Source: CAZMHN01 sp964566145
GTDB lineage: Bacteria > Patescibacteriota > Patescibacteriia > Veblenbacterales > UBA10138
DNA: 37,381 bases
Reading direction: 5' to 3'
NCBI GenBank assembly: GCA_964566145.1
Contig: CAZMHN010000007.1
Location: forward strand, 1-37,381
Shown here piece by piece: positions 15,267 to 23,567 of this stretch. A program made the position numbers and the translations under genes. The notes beneath the pieces were generated by a model. That model saw only the letters and a program-made list of their open reading frames with translations, searched no databases and was not told the origin of the DNA. How positions within the stretch are numbered: position 1 is the stretch's first letter; the number at the start of each line of letters is the position of its first letter.

Positions 15267-15731
15267 ATGCCGGCCCAATCAGTAGAACCCGAACCAAAAC
15301 TTTTGCTCCTGTTCGATTCGAACGTGGGGCGAGAGGTTTCCATAACTCCCAACCATCGCTGGCGGCGCCGGTAGGAGCGGCGCTTTATGAGGCTAAGAAG
15401 CCTGCCGCAGGTGGAGGGAGTACGCTCGCTGTACAACTTCAATATGCTCGATCGTCCGGATGACGAGATAGTACTGTACTTGCGAAAGTGGGTCCGCCAG
15501 TTGCGCAAGCTGGAGGGAAACGAGAACACGAGGCTGTTGTTCATAACCAGGGACAGAAGGTTCGTACGCGATTCCAGGTGGAGTCCCGATGGATTCCTTC
15601 ACGTTTGTCTGCTGCCGCGCAGGCTGCAGGGAGCTTCACTGCCGGTGGGAGAGTTCAAGAAGACCGCTCTCATCGGGCTCATCACCAAGCATGTACCTAT
15701 GGAGTGCCAGCGCATTACACGGCAACATTAG
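15267..15731 (+). pseudogene. PIN-like protein gene broken by an in-frame TAG
   Basis: Begins at an ATG with a GAGG Shine-Dalgarno 7 nt upstream and reads KLLLLFDSNVG, a PIN-like first strand with Asp, then meets TAG at 15372-15374 after 35 codons. The same frame continues uninterrupted to 15731, with an ATG 12 nt after the stop (15387) that yields a 114-residue remnant containing LLFITRDRRF and LHVCLLPRR. The full frame aligns with the intact neighbour at 15788-16297: RLLFITRDRRF with RLIFITRDYGF, CLLPRRL with CMLPRKF, and ERRFMRLRSLP with SRKLRYIRQQP around the stop. I read it as one gene with a nonsense mutation. A restart at 15387, readthrough or sequencing error are alternatives. Confidence 0.65.
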
Positions 15732-15787
15732 GAGAATAGAAGCGAGAGGCGTACTATCGTTCTACGGTCAATTCGACAGGAGCACAT

Positions 15788-16297
15788 ATGAAAACAACAC
15801 AAACCATCAGCGTCATCCTGGCGTATGACGCCTGTACCTTCAATCCGTTCAAGCGCATAAAGAAGAACGCATCGCCGCGAATGAAGAGCAGGAAGTTGCG
15901 TTACATCCGGCAGCAGCCTGCCATCAATGCCTTTCTGGCGAAATTGACGAACGGAGCGGCCTTTGATGTCGTACAGCAGGTAGTGGTCGCCACTCAAACG
16001 TGGGGCCGCGCTGATGACGGTACGGTCCTTGAGAAATTGGAGCTCATGGCGTCCGAGCGGCCTGCCGCTAGGCTCATTTTCATAACGCGGGACTACGGGT
16101 TCTGCCGTAGCGCCGAATGGCGCCCTGAACACAGTCGCGTGTACATCTGCATGTTGCCGAGAAAGTTCCACAATAAAACAGTGGACCAATACACACGGCT
16201 TGAAATGATGTACATCATTGTCATCGACATCACTCACTTCGTTACTGACGGCTCGGCCGTATACTCGCGACTTTATGAGCCGCGATGGGCGGCCTAG
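15788..16297 (+). CDS. PIN-like protein of an unrecognised family
   Basis: 169 residues, preceded by a clear AGGAG Shine-Dalgarno. The N-terminal strand ISVILAYDACTF (Asp14) and the later RLIFITRDYGF (Asp102), followed by VYICMLPRKF, have the strand-Asp and ITRD pattern seen in PIN/NYN-type nucleases, with a helical middle between them. I do not see a complete canonical PIN acidic set, so nuclease activity is an inference. It is the intact paralogue of the broken gene just upstream, so the locus is a tandem duplication. It ends before a strong terminator. No known partner gene is adjacent. Confidence 0.6.
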   Translation: MKTTQTISVILAYDACTFNPFKRIKKNASPRMKSRKLRYIRQQPAINAFLAKLTNGAAFDVVQQVVVATQTWGRADDGTVLEKLELMASERPAARLIFITRDYGFCRSAEWRPEHSRVYICMLPRKFHNKTVDQYTRLEMMYIIVIDITHFVTDGSAVYSRLYEPRWAA

Positions 16298-16351
16298 GCC
16301 GTGTACTAGGGCCCAGGGCGCCCGGGTCAGAGCTTCATGGGCGCCGTCAAC

Positions 16352-16407
16352 CCCCTCACCATAAGTTAGCCCGTTCATAAACTAGGGCTGTGGTGAGGGG
16401 CTTTTTT
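16352..16407 (+). terminator. Strong rho-independent terminator
   Basis: CCCCTCACCA (16352-16361) pairs with TGGTGAGGGG (16391-16400), with a second internal stem (AGCCC with GGGCT), followed by CTTTTTTCTT. It terminates the PIN-like gene pair and sits 42 nt before the next start. Confidence 0.9.
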
Positions 16408-16449
16408 CTTGCCAAACATGCTTTTTTGGAGGTACCATTCAATACAGCT

Positions 16450-17004
16450 ATGCCGAATTTACCGACAGTTCAGCCAGGCGGTTCCCAGCCGGTCGCCCGC
16501 AGCGCGCCGCCCAAAGAGCGCCTTACCGCCACGGGCGTGTTCCTGTCAGTACTCCTTACCCTGACCCTCATCGGTTTGGGCGAACGCCTGCTGTATGACC
16601 TGAACCGTCTGTACAATCCACACGGGAGAACTTGTAGCAACCAGGTGGTGTACATCTTCAGCCGCGGCGGAGAGTGTCCCATCGAGCAGTACGCTTTCAA
16701 GCTTGTACTCCTGCACTCATACGTCTCCTTCCCGCTGTTCATAATCTTCCTCGGGCTCATGCTGTACCTGCGGCACCGTCGGCTCGCCACCTGGCAGAAG
16801 GCGCTCTTCCGCGCTTCAGCGGCCGTATCCATATTCTTCGGCGTTCAGTTCCTGGCTGAACTAATTATCTTTCTGTTCCGCTTCCACCATTTGGTCGGCG
16901 TGTATGTATCGTACGGATTGGGAGCCGTCATGCTCATGACGCTCATCATCTACATTGAACGCAAGGAGGCCAAGAGGAAAGCCGCAAGTCAGCCGAGGCG
17001 ATAG
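16450..17004 (+). CDS. Four-helix membrane protein of unknown function
   Basis: 184 residues from the ATG at 16450; the frame is open further upstream, but those codons lie in the terminator stem. Four hydrophobic helices: about residues 28-50, 80-105, 115-140 and 147-167, with a periplasmic loop between helices 1 and 2 holding two Cys (RTCSN and GECPI). The N-terminus is Pro-rich and the C-terminus basic (ERKEAKRKAASQPRR, cytoplasmic). A GGAGG lies 17 nt before the ATG, farther than usual, so the start is less certain. First gene of a tight operon with the HAD, CYTH and YdjM-like genes. No family recognised. Confidence 0.62.
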   Translation: MPNLPTVQPGGSQPVARSAPPKERLTATGVFLSVLLTLTLIGLGERLLYDLNRLYNPHGRTCSNQVVYIFSRGGECPIEQYAFKLVLLHSYVSFPLFIIFLGLMLYLRHRRLATWQKALFRASAAVSIFFGVQFLAELIIFLFRFHHLVGVYVSYGLGAVMLMTLIIYIERKEAKRKAASQPRR

Positions 17005-17007
17005 GGT

Positions 17008-17712
17008 ATGGCCAGGTCAGCTCGGCGCTCATCCAAAAAACAGCGCATAGCCGTATTTGACATCGACGGCACGATTTTCCGTTCCAGCTTGCAGCGCGAA
17101 CTGATCATGGCGCTCGTGCGGTACGGAGTGTTCCCGGAGATAGTCAGGAAAGAACTGGAGCATGAGTACTTCGCCTGGGTGAACCGCGAGGGATTCTACG
17201 AGGATTACATCATGCAGGTGGTGCACTCGTACGAGCGGCGTATTACGGGCGTAAGCGTGGACGACGTCAAGCGCGTGGCGCAGATAGTCATCAACCAGCA
17301 GAAGAGCCGCGTGTACACGTACACGCGCAAGCTCATCGAGGATCTGCGGCCCACGCACAGGCTCCTCGCCATCTCCGGTTCGCCCATTGAGATCGTGCAG
17401 GAGTTCGACAAGTTCTACAAATTCGACGCTGTGTACGGGATGGTTTTTCAAACGCATGACGGGCGTTACACCGGCGAGGTTCTGGAGCTTCCGATTCGCA
17501 ACAAGTACGCCATATTGGAGCGTTATCTAAAGGATGAAGGCCTGAAACTGGCCGGTAGCGTCGGCGTGGGTGACAGCGAAAGTGACGCCTCGTTCCTGCA
17601 GGCGGTTTCCAGGCCGATCTGCTTCAATCCCAACCAGAACCTGTACAAGGTGGCCAGGCGCAAAGGGTGGAACATAGTGGTGGAGCGCAAGGACGTCATC
17701 TACGAACTGTAG
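17008..17712 (+). CDS. HAD-family phosphatase, SerB-like subfamily IB
   Basis: 234-residue haloacid dehalogenase-superfamily hydrolase. Motif I FDIDGTIF (catalytic Asp near residue 16), a helical cap, motif II LLAISGSP, motif III Lys in RNKYAILERYL, motif IV GVGDSESDASFL. This arrangement is that of HAD-IB phosphatases (phosphoserine phosphatase-like and lipid- or nucleotide-directed relatives). Substrate is undecided. The start lies 3 nt after the membrane protein stop and the CYTH gene starts 2 nt after its own stop, so it belongs to one operon. Confidence 0.85.
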   Translation: MARSARRSSKKQRIAVFDIDGTIFRSSLQRELIMALVRYGVFPEIVRKELEHEYFAWVNREGFYEDYIMQVVHSYERRITGVSVDDVKRVAQIVINQQKSRVYTYTRKLIEDLRPTHRLLAISGSPIEIVQEFDKFYKFDAVYGMVFQTHDGRYTGEVLELPIRNKYAILERYLKDEGLKLAGSVGVGDSESDASFLQAVSRPICFNPNQNLYKVARRKGWNIVVERKDVIYEL

Positions 17713-17714
17713 TC

Positions 17715-18308
17715 ATGAAGACGGAGATAGAGGCGAAGTGGATTGTTGAGGAATTGGGGTCGGTACGCGGACGATTGAGCGCCGCCGGCGCCAAGCTGAC
17801 GCATCCGGAACGCCTGATGCGGCGCAAGCCGTACGATTTTCCGGATGACCGCCTGGGTAAGCGCGGCGGATGGGTGCGGGTGAGGGATGAAGGCGACAAG
17901 GTGACGTTCACATACAAGGAATTGCGTGAGCGCACCCTTGAAGGCACCTTGGAGGAATCGGTCGCGGTGGACGATTTTGAGGGTACCTGTTCAATACTCG
18001 AATCAATCGGGCTCGAGGCGAAGTCGTACCAGGAAACCAAGCGGGAAACTTGGCAACTGAATGATTGCGAAGTGACGCTGGATGTATGGCCGTGGATACC
18101 GCCGGTGGTCGAGGTGGAGGGGTCTTCCGAGTCTGCGGTGCGTGCGGCGGCGGAAGCGTTGGGATTCAAGTGGAGCGAGGCGTTGCACGGCAGTATTGAG
18201 AATGTATATGTCAGGTATTACGACGTGACCGAGGATGAGGTGTGCCATTGGAGAGAGATAGTATTTTTGCCGGTCCCGGCCTGGCTCGAAGGTAAGCGGA
18301 GGAAATAG
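17715..18308 (+). CDS. CYTH-domain protein (class IV cyclase / triphosphatase type)
   Basis: 197-residue CYTH (triphosphate tunnel metalloenzyme) protein. It begins with the diagnostic ExExK motif (MKTEIEAKW) and continues with alternating charged strands: WVRVRDEGDKVTFTYKE, EESVAVDDFEGT, KRETWQL, EVTLDVWPWIPPVVEVEG. Family members hydrolyse inorganic triphosphate or thiamine triphosphate, or make cAMP; sequence alone does not choose. The start is the ATG at 17715; an in-frame ATG upstream lies in the HAD gene. The next gene begins 1 nt after the stop. Confidence 0.82.
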   Translation: MKTEIEAKWIVEELGSVRGRLSAAGAKLTHPERLMRRKPYDFPDDRLGKRGGWVRVRDEGDKVTFTYKELRERTLEGTLEESVAVDDFEGTCSILESIGLEAKSYQETKRETWQLNDCEVTLDVWPWIPPVVEVEGSSESAVRAAAEALGFKWSEALHGSIENVYVRYYDVTEDEVCHWREIVFLPVPAWLEGKRRK

Positions 18309-18309
18309 C

Positions 18310-18801
18310 ATGGATGTGTTCGCGCATACTTTGTGGGCCGCTGCGGCGTGCCACAAGCTCACCATGCGCCAAAGGCTGTGGGGAGCGTTCTTCGGAGTGG
18401 CGCCCGACCTGCTCTCGTTCGGGCTGTTCTTCGTGCAGCGCCTGTTATGGGGAGGATTGCCTTTCGGGAAGCCGGAGCTGCCGGTGATACCTGAGTATGT
18501 CTATCATATATACAACTTCACTCACAGCTTAGTCATGTTCGGCCTCGCGGCGCTTGTCGCGTATCTGTGGCGCGGCAAGCGCATGTGGTGGCCTATGTGG
18601 GGATGGGCGCTTCACATAGTCATAGACGTGTTCACTCACGGCCGGGACTTCTTCCCCACGCCATTTTTGTGGCCCGTGTCCGGCTACACGGTGAACAGTT
18701 TTTCCTGGGGCGAGCCGTGGTTTTTGGCTCTGAATTACACGGCCCTGGCGGCCGTGTACGTAGCCTGGTACGTCAAGTGGTCGCAGAAGCAGGGATTGTA
18801 A
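18310..18801 (+). CDS. YdjM-like membrane-bound metal-dependent hydrolase-type protein
   Basis: 163-residue polytopic membrane protein with the His/Asp pattern of the YdjM/DUF457-type family: DVFAHTLWAAA, GVAPDLLSFG, FTHSLVMFG, ALHIVIDVFTHGRDF. These His and Asp residues sit at helix ends where a metal could bind; the family is annotated as hydrolase-like but its reaction is poorly known. About four membrane helices. Last gene of the operon that starts at 16450. Confidence 0.7.
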   Translation: MDVFAHTLWAAAACHKLTMRQRLWGAFFGVAPDLLSFGLFFVQRLLWGGLPFGKPELPVIPEYVYHIYNFTHSLVMFGLAALVAYLWRGKRMWWPMWGWALHIVIDVFTHGRDFFPTPFLWPVSGYTVNSFSWGEPWFLALNYTALAAVYVAWYVKWSQKQGL

Positions 18802-18803
18802 CG

Positions 18804-18832
18804 TTAGGCTTTGATTCGCGTCATAGTATGGT
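18804..18832 (+). promoter_or_regulatory. Possible promoter of the ABC exporter gene
   Basis: TTAGGC (18804-18809), 17-nt spacer, TATGGT (18827-18832), 49 nt before the ABC gene ATG. The -35 box is a poor match, so this is tentative. Confidence 0.35.
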
Positions 18833-18881
18833 GTAGGCTCAAGTGCCGTAAGCGCCGGCCGATTGCGCCGCCCCGCGTCCT

Positions 18882-20651
18882 ATGAAACCCGTCACCAAGC
18901 AAACCTACGTCATTTTTTGGAATCACCTGCGGCGTTACCGCGGGCAGTTCTGGCTGACCATTGGTTCCATTGTGCTGGCCACGGTGGTCGGCATAATGGT
19001 CCCGCTCTTTTACAAGCGCTTCTTTGACGCGCTGGCTATGGCGCCGCAGGCGGGAATAGACGGAACCGCTCGCGAGCTCATCCGCACCATCGCCATCATA
19101 TTGGCTCTGAACGGCGTCATATGGGTAGCCTTCCGCGTTGCCACCTACGTGAACAACAACTTCCAGCTCCGGGTGATGGCGGACTTGTACAACACGAGTT
19201 TCGAGTATCTGCACGAGCACTCGTTCGGTTTCTTTATAAATCGGTTCGTAGGTTCGCTCGTCAGGAAAGTGGGCCGGCTGGTGCGCGGCTTCGAGGACAT
19301 CGGAGATTCTTTTTACTGGAGCCTGCTCAGGACGGCGGTTTCCATCGTTGCGGTTCTGGCGGTGGTGTTCTTCAGGTATCCGGTGGTTGGATTCGTTATG
19401 CTGGGCTGGCTTGTTCTGTACATGGTGATAAATTATTACCTGGCGCTCAAAAAATTCAAGTTCGACGAGGCCGCCGCCGCTTCGGATACGCGCGTGACCG
19501 GATACCTGGCCGACACCATAACCAACCAAGCGAACGTCAAGGTGTTCACGGCGCTGGGGTTCGAGCATAAGAGTTTCAGCGGGTTGACGCAGGAACAATT
19601 CACGCTCAATAAGCGTTCCTGGGATTTCGACGCGCTGGTGGAATCCATGCAGGCCGGATTCATGTTCCTGCTGGAGTTCGCGATTTTTTTCCTGGCCATC
19701 CGCCTGTGGCAGCGGGGCGCGGTCACCGTAGGTGATTTCGTGCTTCTCCAGGTGTACATCATTCACCTGTTTGATCAGCTGTGGGGTTTTGGGCGCGTGA
19801 TCCGGCGCATCTACCGGAGTCTGGCGGACGCCCAGGAAATGGTGCAGATTCTCACCTCGCCTCATGAAGTGAGGGACGCGGCGGACGCCCGTCCGTTGGA
19901 GGTGTCGCGGGGCGTAGTCGAGTTCCGTGACGTAACGTTCGCCTACCCCAGCGGCCGCGAGGTCATACGTAACTTTTCCCTGAGTGTGGCGCCGGGGGAG
20001 AAGGTAGGCGTGGTCGGGCCTTCCGGCGCCGGCAAAACCACCCTCACCGCCCTCATGTTCAGATTCTACAACGTTGAACATGGCGGCATTTACATCGACA
20101 GCCAGAATGCAGGGCAAGTCACGCAGGAATCACTGCGGCGCCAAGTGAGCTTGGTCTCGCAAGACCCAATACTCTTCCATCGTACGCTGCTCGACAACAT
20201 ACGCTACGGCCGCCGCGAGGCCGCCGATGAGGAAGTGCGTCAGGCGGCCAAGCTGGCCCACTGCGATGAATTCATAAGCCGGTTACCGGACGGTTACGGA
20301 ACCTTGGTTGGTGAGCGCGGGGTGAAACTTTCCGGCGGAGAGCGTCAGCGTGTTGCCATCGCCCGCGCCATACTAAAGAACGCCCCGATACTTGTGCTCG
20401 ACGAGGCTACGTCCAGTCTGGATTCCAATACTGAGTCACTGATACAGGAGGCGTTGGGCAACTTGATGCAGGGACGTACGACGCTGGTCATTGCCCACCG
20501 GCTTTCCACCATCATGAAGATGGATCGCATCGTAGTCATGGATGACGGAAGCATTCAGGAAATCGGCACCCACCAAGAGCTCTTGGCCCGGGAGAGCGGC
20601 CTGTACAAGCGCCTGTGGGAGCTGCAGGCCGGCGGCTTCATCCATGAGTGA
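18882..20651 (+). CDS. ABC exporter, fused permease and ATPase
   Basis: 589-residue type IV (MsbA/MDR-like) half-transporter: an N-terminal six-helix membrane domain (about 1-320) and a C-terminal nucleotide-binding domain. Motifs: Walker A GPSGAGKTTL (about 379), Q-loop VSQDPILFHR, signature LSGGERQRVAIARA, Walker B ILVLDEATSSLD, H-loop IAHRLST. It would work as a homodimer to export a lipid, peptide or drug; the substrate is unknown. Single gene, with no partner half-transporter nearby. A long antisense frame over it is a shadow. Confidence 0.95.
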   Translation: MKPVTKQTYVIFWNHLRRYRGQFWLTIGSIVLATVVGIMVPLFYKRFFDALAMAPQAGIDGTARELIRTIAIILALNGVIWVAFRVATYVNNNFQLRVMADLYNTSFEYLHEHSFGFFINRFVGSLVRKVGRLVRGFEDIGDSFYWSLLRTAVSIVAVLAVVFFRYPVVGFVMLGWLVLYMVINYYLALKKFKFDEAAAASDTRVTGYLADTITNQANVKVFTALGFEHKSFSGLTQEQFTLNKRSWDFDALVESMQAGFMFLLEFAIFFLAIRLWQRGAVTVGDFVLLQVYIIHLFDQLWGFGRVIRRIYRSLADAQEMVQILTSPHEVRDAADARPLEVSRGVVEFRDVTFAYPSGREVIRNFSLSVAPGEKVGVVGPSGAGKTTLTALMFRFYNVEHGGIYIDSQNAGQVTQESLRRQVSLVSQDPILFHRTLLDNIRYGRREAADEEVRQAAKLAHCDEFISRLPDGYGTLVGERGVKLSGGERQRVAIARAILKNAPILVLDEATSSLDSNTESLIQEALGNLMQGRTTLVIAHRLSTIMKMDRIVVMDDGSIQEIGTHQELLARESGLYKRLWELQAGGFIHE

Positions 20652-20663
20652 ATGACGCGGCCC

Positions 20664-20692
20664 TTGCCAGCCTTCGGACCCTTTGGTAGAGT
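20664..20692 (+). promoter_or_regulatory. Promoter of secD-secF
   Basis: -35 TTGCCA (20664-20669), 17-nt spacer, -10 TAGAGT (20687-20692). The -10 hexamer is the same as at secA. It leaves a leader of about 47 nt with a hairpin at 20703-20722. Confidence 0.6.
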
Positions 20693-20702
20693 ATCTTCCG
20701 TT

Positions 20703-20722
20703 GCCTCGGGCGAGCCTGAGGC
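20703..20722 (+). promoter_or_regulatory. Leader hairpin of secD
   Basis: GCCTCGGG (20703-20710) pairs with CCTGAGGC (20715-20722), 8 bp with one G-U pair, closed by a CGAG tetraloop. It lies in the secD 5' leader, 24 nt before the ATG. No U run follows, so it is not a terminator; it could stabilise the mRNA or affect translation. Confidence 0.5.
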
Positions 20723-20746
20723 GCTTATCTCACGTAACGGTCTTTC

Positions 20747-22516
20747 ATGTCGTTTTTTAGGAAGATAGGGCAGGGGCTTGCGGACACCTTCGGGTTCATA
20801 TGGTGGCCGTTCGCCGCCCTGTGGAAGCTGGTGGTCAAGAACCCGTCGCCCAGGAAGGGCGTATGGTTCGCCATGTTAGGAATTGTGGTGCTTGCGCTGG
20901 TGGCGGGGCTGGTCGATTGGCCCAAGCTGCCGTCGTGGGTGCCGCTGGCGGGTTTCTGGAACAAGTACGACCTGCAGTTAGGATTGGACTTGAGAGGCGG
21001 GGCGCACCTCGTGTACGAAGCTGACGTGAGTCAGATAGCCGAAGAGGAGAGGTCAGATGCGCTGGAAGGCGTGAGGGACGTGATTGAGCGGCGCATAAAC
21101 TTTTTCGGCGTATCCGAACCGGTAATCCAGACGAGCGAAGTTGGCGGCAGTTCGCGCGTTATCGTGGAACTGCCTGGCGTCACTGATACCCAAGAGGCCA
21201 TACGGCTGATAGGGGAAACGCCAATTTTGGAGTTCAAGGAAAAGAACGCGGCGCCGGCAGACACCGGAGCCGTCGACCAGTACAACGCCGAGGCTAAGAC
21301 CAAGGCCGAAGGCATCCTGAAACGCGCCTTGAGGCGGGAGGATTTTGGGAAGCTGGCCCAAGAGTTCGGCGAGGACGGCACCAAGGACAAGGGCGGCGAC
21401 CTGGATTGGTTTGGAAAGGGCATGATGGTGCCGGAATTCGAGACGGCCGTCTTCGCGCTGAAATTGAACGAAGTCACGAAAGAGCTAGTGCAGACGCAGT
21501 TCGGGTACCATATCATCAAGAAAACCGGCGAGCGCACGGAGAACGGCGAGGAACAGATACGCGCCAGCCACATACTCATCCGTACGCAACAGCCCCAGGC
21601 GCCCGAGGAGTACGTGAGCACCGGTCTGTCTGGCTCACAGCTCAAGAAGGCGCGCGTTGAGTTCGACCAGAACACCGGCGTGCCGTACGTGGCGCTGACA
21701 TTCAACGACGAGGGCAAGCAGCTGTTCGCGGAGGTCACCAAACGCAACGTGGGCCAGCCTGTCGCCATCTACCTGGACGGCGCTCCTATCAGCGTTCCCA
21801 CGGTACAAGAGGAGATAACGGGCGGAGAGGCGGTCATTAGCGGCGATTTCGGACTGCAAGAGGCCAAACAGTTGGCCCAGCGCCTGAATTCCGGTGCCCT
21901 GCCGGTGCCCGTGACCCTGGTTACCCAAACGAACGTGGACGCGAGCCTGGGCCAGGCCGCCGTACAGAAGAGCTTGCTGGCCGGACTCTTAGGTCTGGCC
22001 ATGGTCGCTTTCTTCATGCTGGCGTACTACCGTTTGCCCGGGTTGCTCTCGGTCGCCGCGCTCGGCATTTACACCGCGCTTACGCTGGCGGTGTTCAAAC
22101 TGTGGCCAGTCACGCTCACGCTCGCAGGCATCGCCGGTTTCATACTATCTGTCGGCATGGCCGTGGACGCGAACGTGCTCATCTTCGAACGTTTGCGCGA
22201 GGAACTGCGGAGCGGCAAACCCCTGGGGAGCGCCATTGAGGAAGGGTTCAAGCGCGCCTGGACATCCATCCGCGATTCCAACGTTTCCAGTCTTATCACT
22301 GCTGTCATCCTCATGTTCTTCGGTTCCAGCCTGGTGAAGGGCTTCGCCGTCACCCTTGGCTTAGGCATACTCGTCAGCATGTTTACGGCCATTACCGTAA
22401 CCCGGACGTTCCTCAGGCTCATAGCCGTGGGCAGGGTGGCGAGGTGGACCTGGGCGTTCGGCGCGGTCCGGCCTAAGCCGGAAATTTCCATGCCCGACGC
22501 AAGCACACGCGTATGA
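20747..22516 (+). CDS. secD: Protein translocase subunit SecD with parvulin-like insert
   Basis: 589-residue SecD, the proton-driven partner of SecYEG that helps pull exported proteins out. Order: membrane helix (about 38-58), P1 start YDLQLGLDLRGGAHLVYEAD (74-93) and VIERRINFFGVSEP. A segment at about 180-283 resembles a parvulin peptidyl-prolyl isomerase (EDFGKLAQEFGEDGTKDKGG, DWFGKGMMVPEFETAVFALK, QTQFGYHIIK, then ASHILIR). P1 resumes with VALTFNDEGKQLFAEVT, then ISGDFGLQEAKQLAQRLNSG and the C-terminal RND-type helices with AVDANVLIFERLREELRSGK. The parvulin-like part is not in standard SecD. ATGA overlap with secF. Confidence 0.93.
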   Translation: MSFFRKIGQGLADTFGFIWWPFAALWKLVVKNPSPRKGVWFAMLGIVVLALVAGLVDWPKLPSWVPLAGFWNKYDLQLGLDLRGGAHLVYEADVSQIAEEERSDALEGVRDVIERRINFFGVSEPVIQTSEVGGSSRVIVELPGVTDTQEAIRLIGETPILEFKEKNAAPADTGAVDQYNAEAKTKAEGILKRALRREDFGKLAQEFGEDGTKDKGGDLDWFGKGMMVPEFETAVFALKLNEVTKELVQTQFGYHIIKKTGERTENGEEQIRASHILIRTQQPQAPEEYVSTGLSGSQLKKARVEFDQNTGVPYVALTFNDEGKQLFAEVTKRNVGQPVAIYLDGAPISVPTVQEEITGGEAVISGDFGLQEAKQLAQRLNSGALPVPVTLVTQTNVDASLGQAAVQKSLLAGLLGLAMVAFFMLAYYRLPGLLSVAALGIYTALTLAVFKLWPVTLTLAGIAGFILSVGMAVDANVLIFERLREELRSGKPLGSAIEEGFKRAWTSIRDSNVSSLITAVILMFFGSSLVKGFAVTLGLGILVSMFTAITVTRTFLRLIAVGRVARWTWAFGAVRPKPEISMPDASTRV

Positions 22517-23430
22517 TACGCTTCATTGAACGACGAGGCATTGCCTATGCATTCTCCGCCGTGCTCGTAGCGGGGAGCATAGTCTCCCTGAGCCTGTGGG
22601 GGTTGAAGTTCGGCATTGATTTTACCGGGGGTTCGTTGTTGGAGGTGAAGTTCAGTGAAACGCGGCCGGGCGTCGAGGATATCCAGCGCGTATTGGAGCC
22701 GTTGGAGCTCGGTGGCGTGGCGGTGCAGCCGACCGGAGAGAAGGGAGTCATTCTGCGGTTCAAGCATGTTGATGAGATAACGCATCAAACCGTGGTGCGC
22801 CAGCTTGGCGATGCCGGCCAAGGTACGGCGGACGAGCTGAGATTCGAGTCCATCGGGCCGACCATCGGCAAGGAACTCCAGCGGCAGGCGCTTACGGCCA
22901 TAGGCGTGGCGCTCTTCCTCATCATCTCGTACATCGCCTGGGCGTTCCGAAAGGTTTCTTACCCAGTGGCGTCGTGGAAGTACGGTCTCACGGCCGTCAT
23001 AGCTCTGGCGCACAACACGCTCATTACCGTAGGAGTTTTCAGCGTGCTTGGCCGCTACCTTGGCACGGAGGTGGACAGTTTGTTCGTTTCGGCTCTCTTG
23101 ACGCTGCTCGGATTCTCGGTTCATGACACCATCGTGGTGTACGACCGCACGCGCGAGAACATTTTCAAGCACAGCGTGGAGAGCTTTGCCGATACGGTCA
23201 ACAAAAGCTTGAACGATACACTCGTGCGTTCCATCAATACCGGCATGTGTACGTTGCTCGTACTGGTGGCACTCTTCCTGTTCGGCGGTGACACGATAAA
23301 GAATTTTTCCTTGGCGCTCATCATCGGCATCAGCATAGGAACGTATTCGTCCATCTTCGTGGCTTCGCCGCTTCTCGTGGATTGGTACAGGCTGTCTTCG
23401 CCCAAAACCGCTTCACGCAAGAACAGGTAA
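22513..23430 (+). CDS. secF: Protein translocase subunit SecF
   Basis: SecF (305 aa, normal length). N-terminal helix, then GLKFGIDFTGGSLLEVKF, the periplasmic P4 region, five membrane helices, and the conserved LLTLLGFSVHDTIVVYDRTREN. The NKSLNDTLVRSINTG segment then follows. It works with SecD as a heterodimer. The start overlaps the secD stop by 4 nt, so translation is coupled. A terminator follows at 23456-23480. Confidence 0.96.
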   Translation: MIRFIERRGIAYAFSAVLVAGSIVSLSLWGLKFGIDFTGGSLLEVKFSETRPGVEDIQRVLEPLELGGVAVQPTGEKGVILRFKHVDEITHQTVVRQLGDAGQGTADELRFESIGPTIGKELQRQALTAIGVALFLIISYIAWAFRKVSYPVASWKYGLTAVIALAHNTLITVGVFSVLGRYLGTEVDSLFVSALLTLLGFSVHDTIVVYDRTRENIFKHSVESFADTVNKSLNDTLVRSINTGMCTLLVLVALFLFGGDTIKNFSLALIIGISIGTYSSIFVASPLLVDWYRLSSPKTASRKNR

Positions 23431-23455
23431 GCCAGTTCAAGGCGGCCGCGTCAGG

Positions 23456-23480
23456 AACCCGCATGTAGGTGCGGGTTTTA
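23456..23480 (+). terminator. Terminator of secD-secF
   Basis: AACCCGCA (23456-23463) pairs with TGCGGGTT (23470-23477), 6-nt loop, followed by TTT. It sits just before the consensus promoter at 23483. Confidence 0.75.
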
Positions 23481-23482
23481 TG

Positions 23483-23511
23483 TTGACAGATTACCTTATC
23501 TATGATATAAT
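23483..23511 (+). promoter_or_regulatory. Perfect consensus sigma-70 promoter
   Basis: -35 TTGACA (23483-23488), 17-nt spacer, -10 TATAAT (23506-23511): both hexamers and spacing match the consensus exactly. It drives the sigma4/HARE gene and probably the genes after it. Confidence 0.9.
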
Positions 23512-23567
23512 AATAAGTGGTAAATAGGCTTGGGCCTGTTTGAAAATCAAGCGGTACCATAAAACAC

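Noticed and set aside
15372..15374. Reassigned TAG codon
   Set aside because: TAG ends several intact genes in this window (murC, secA, AMP phosphorylase), and TGA is also used as a stop, so the genetic code appears standard.
18804..20117. Antisense open frame of 437 aa over the ABC exporter gene
   Set aside because: The sense strand encodes all ABC motifs; the antisense product has none and no Shine-Dalgarno.
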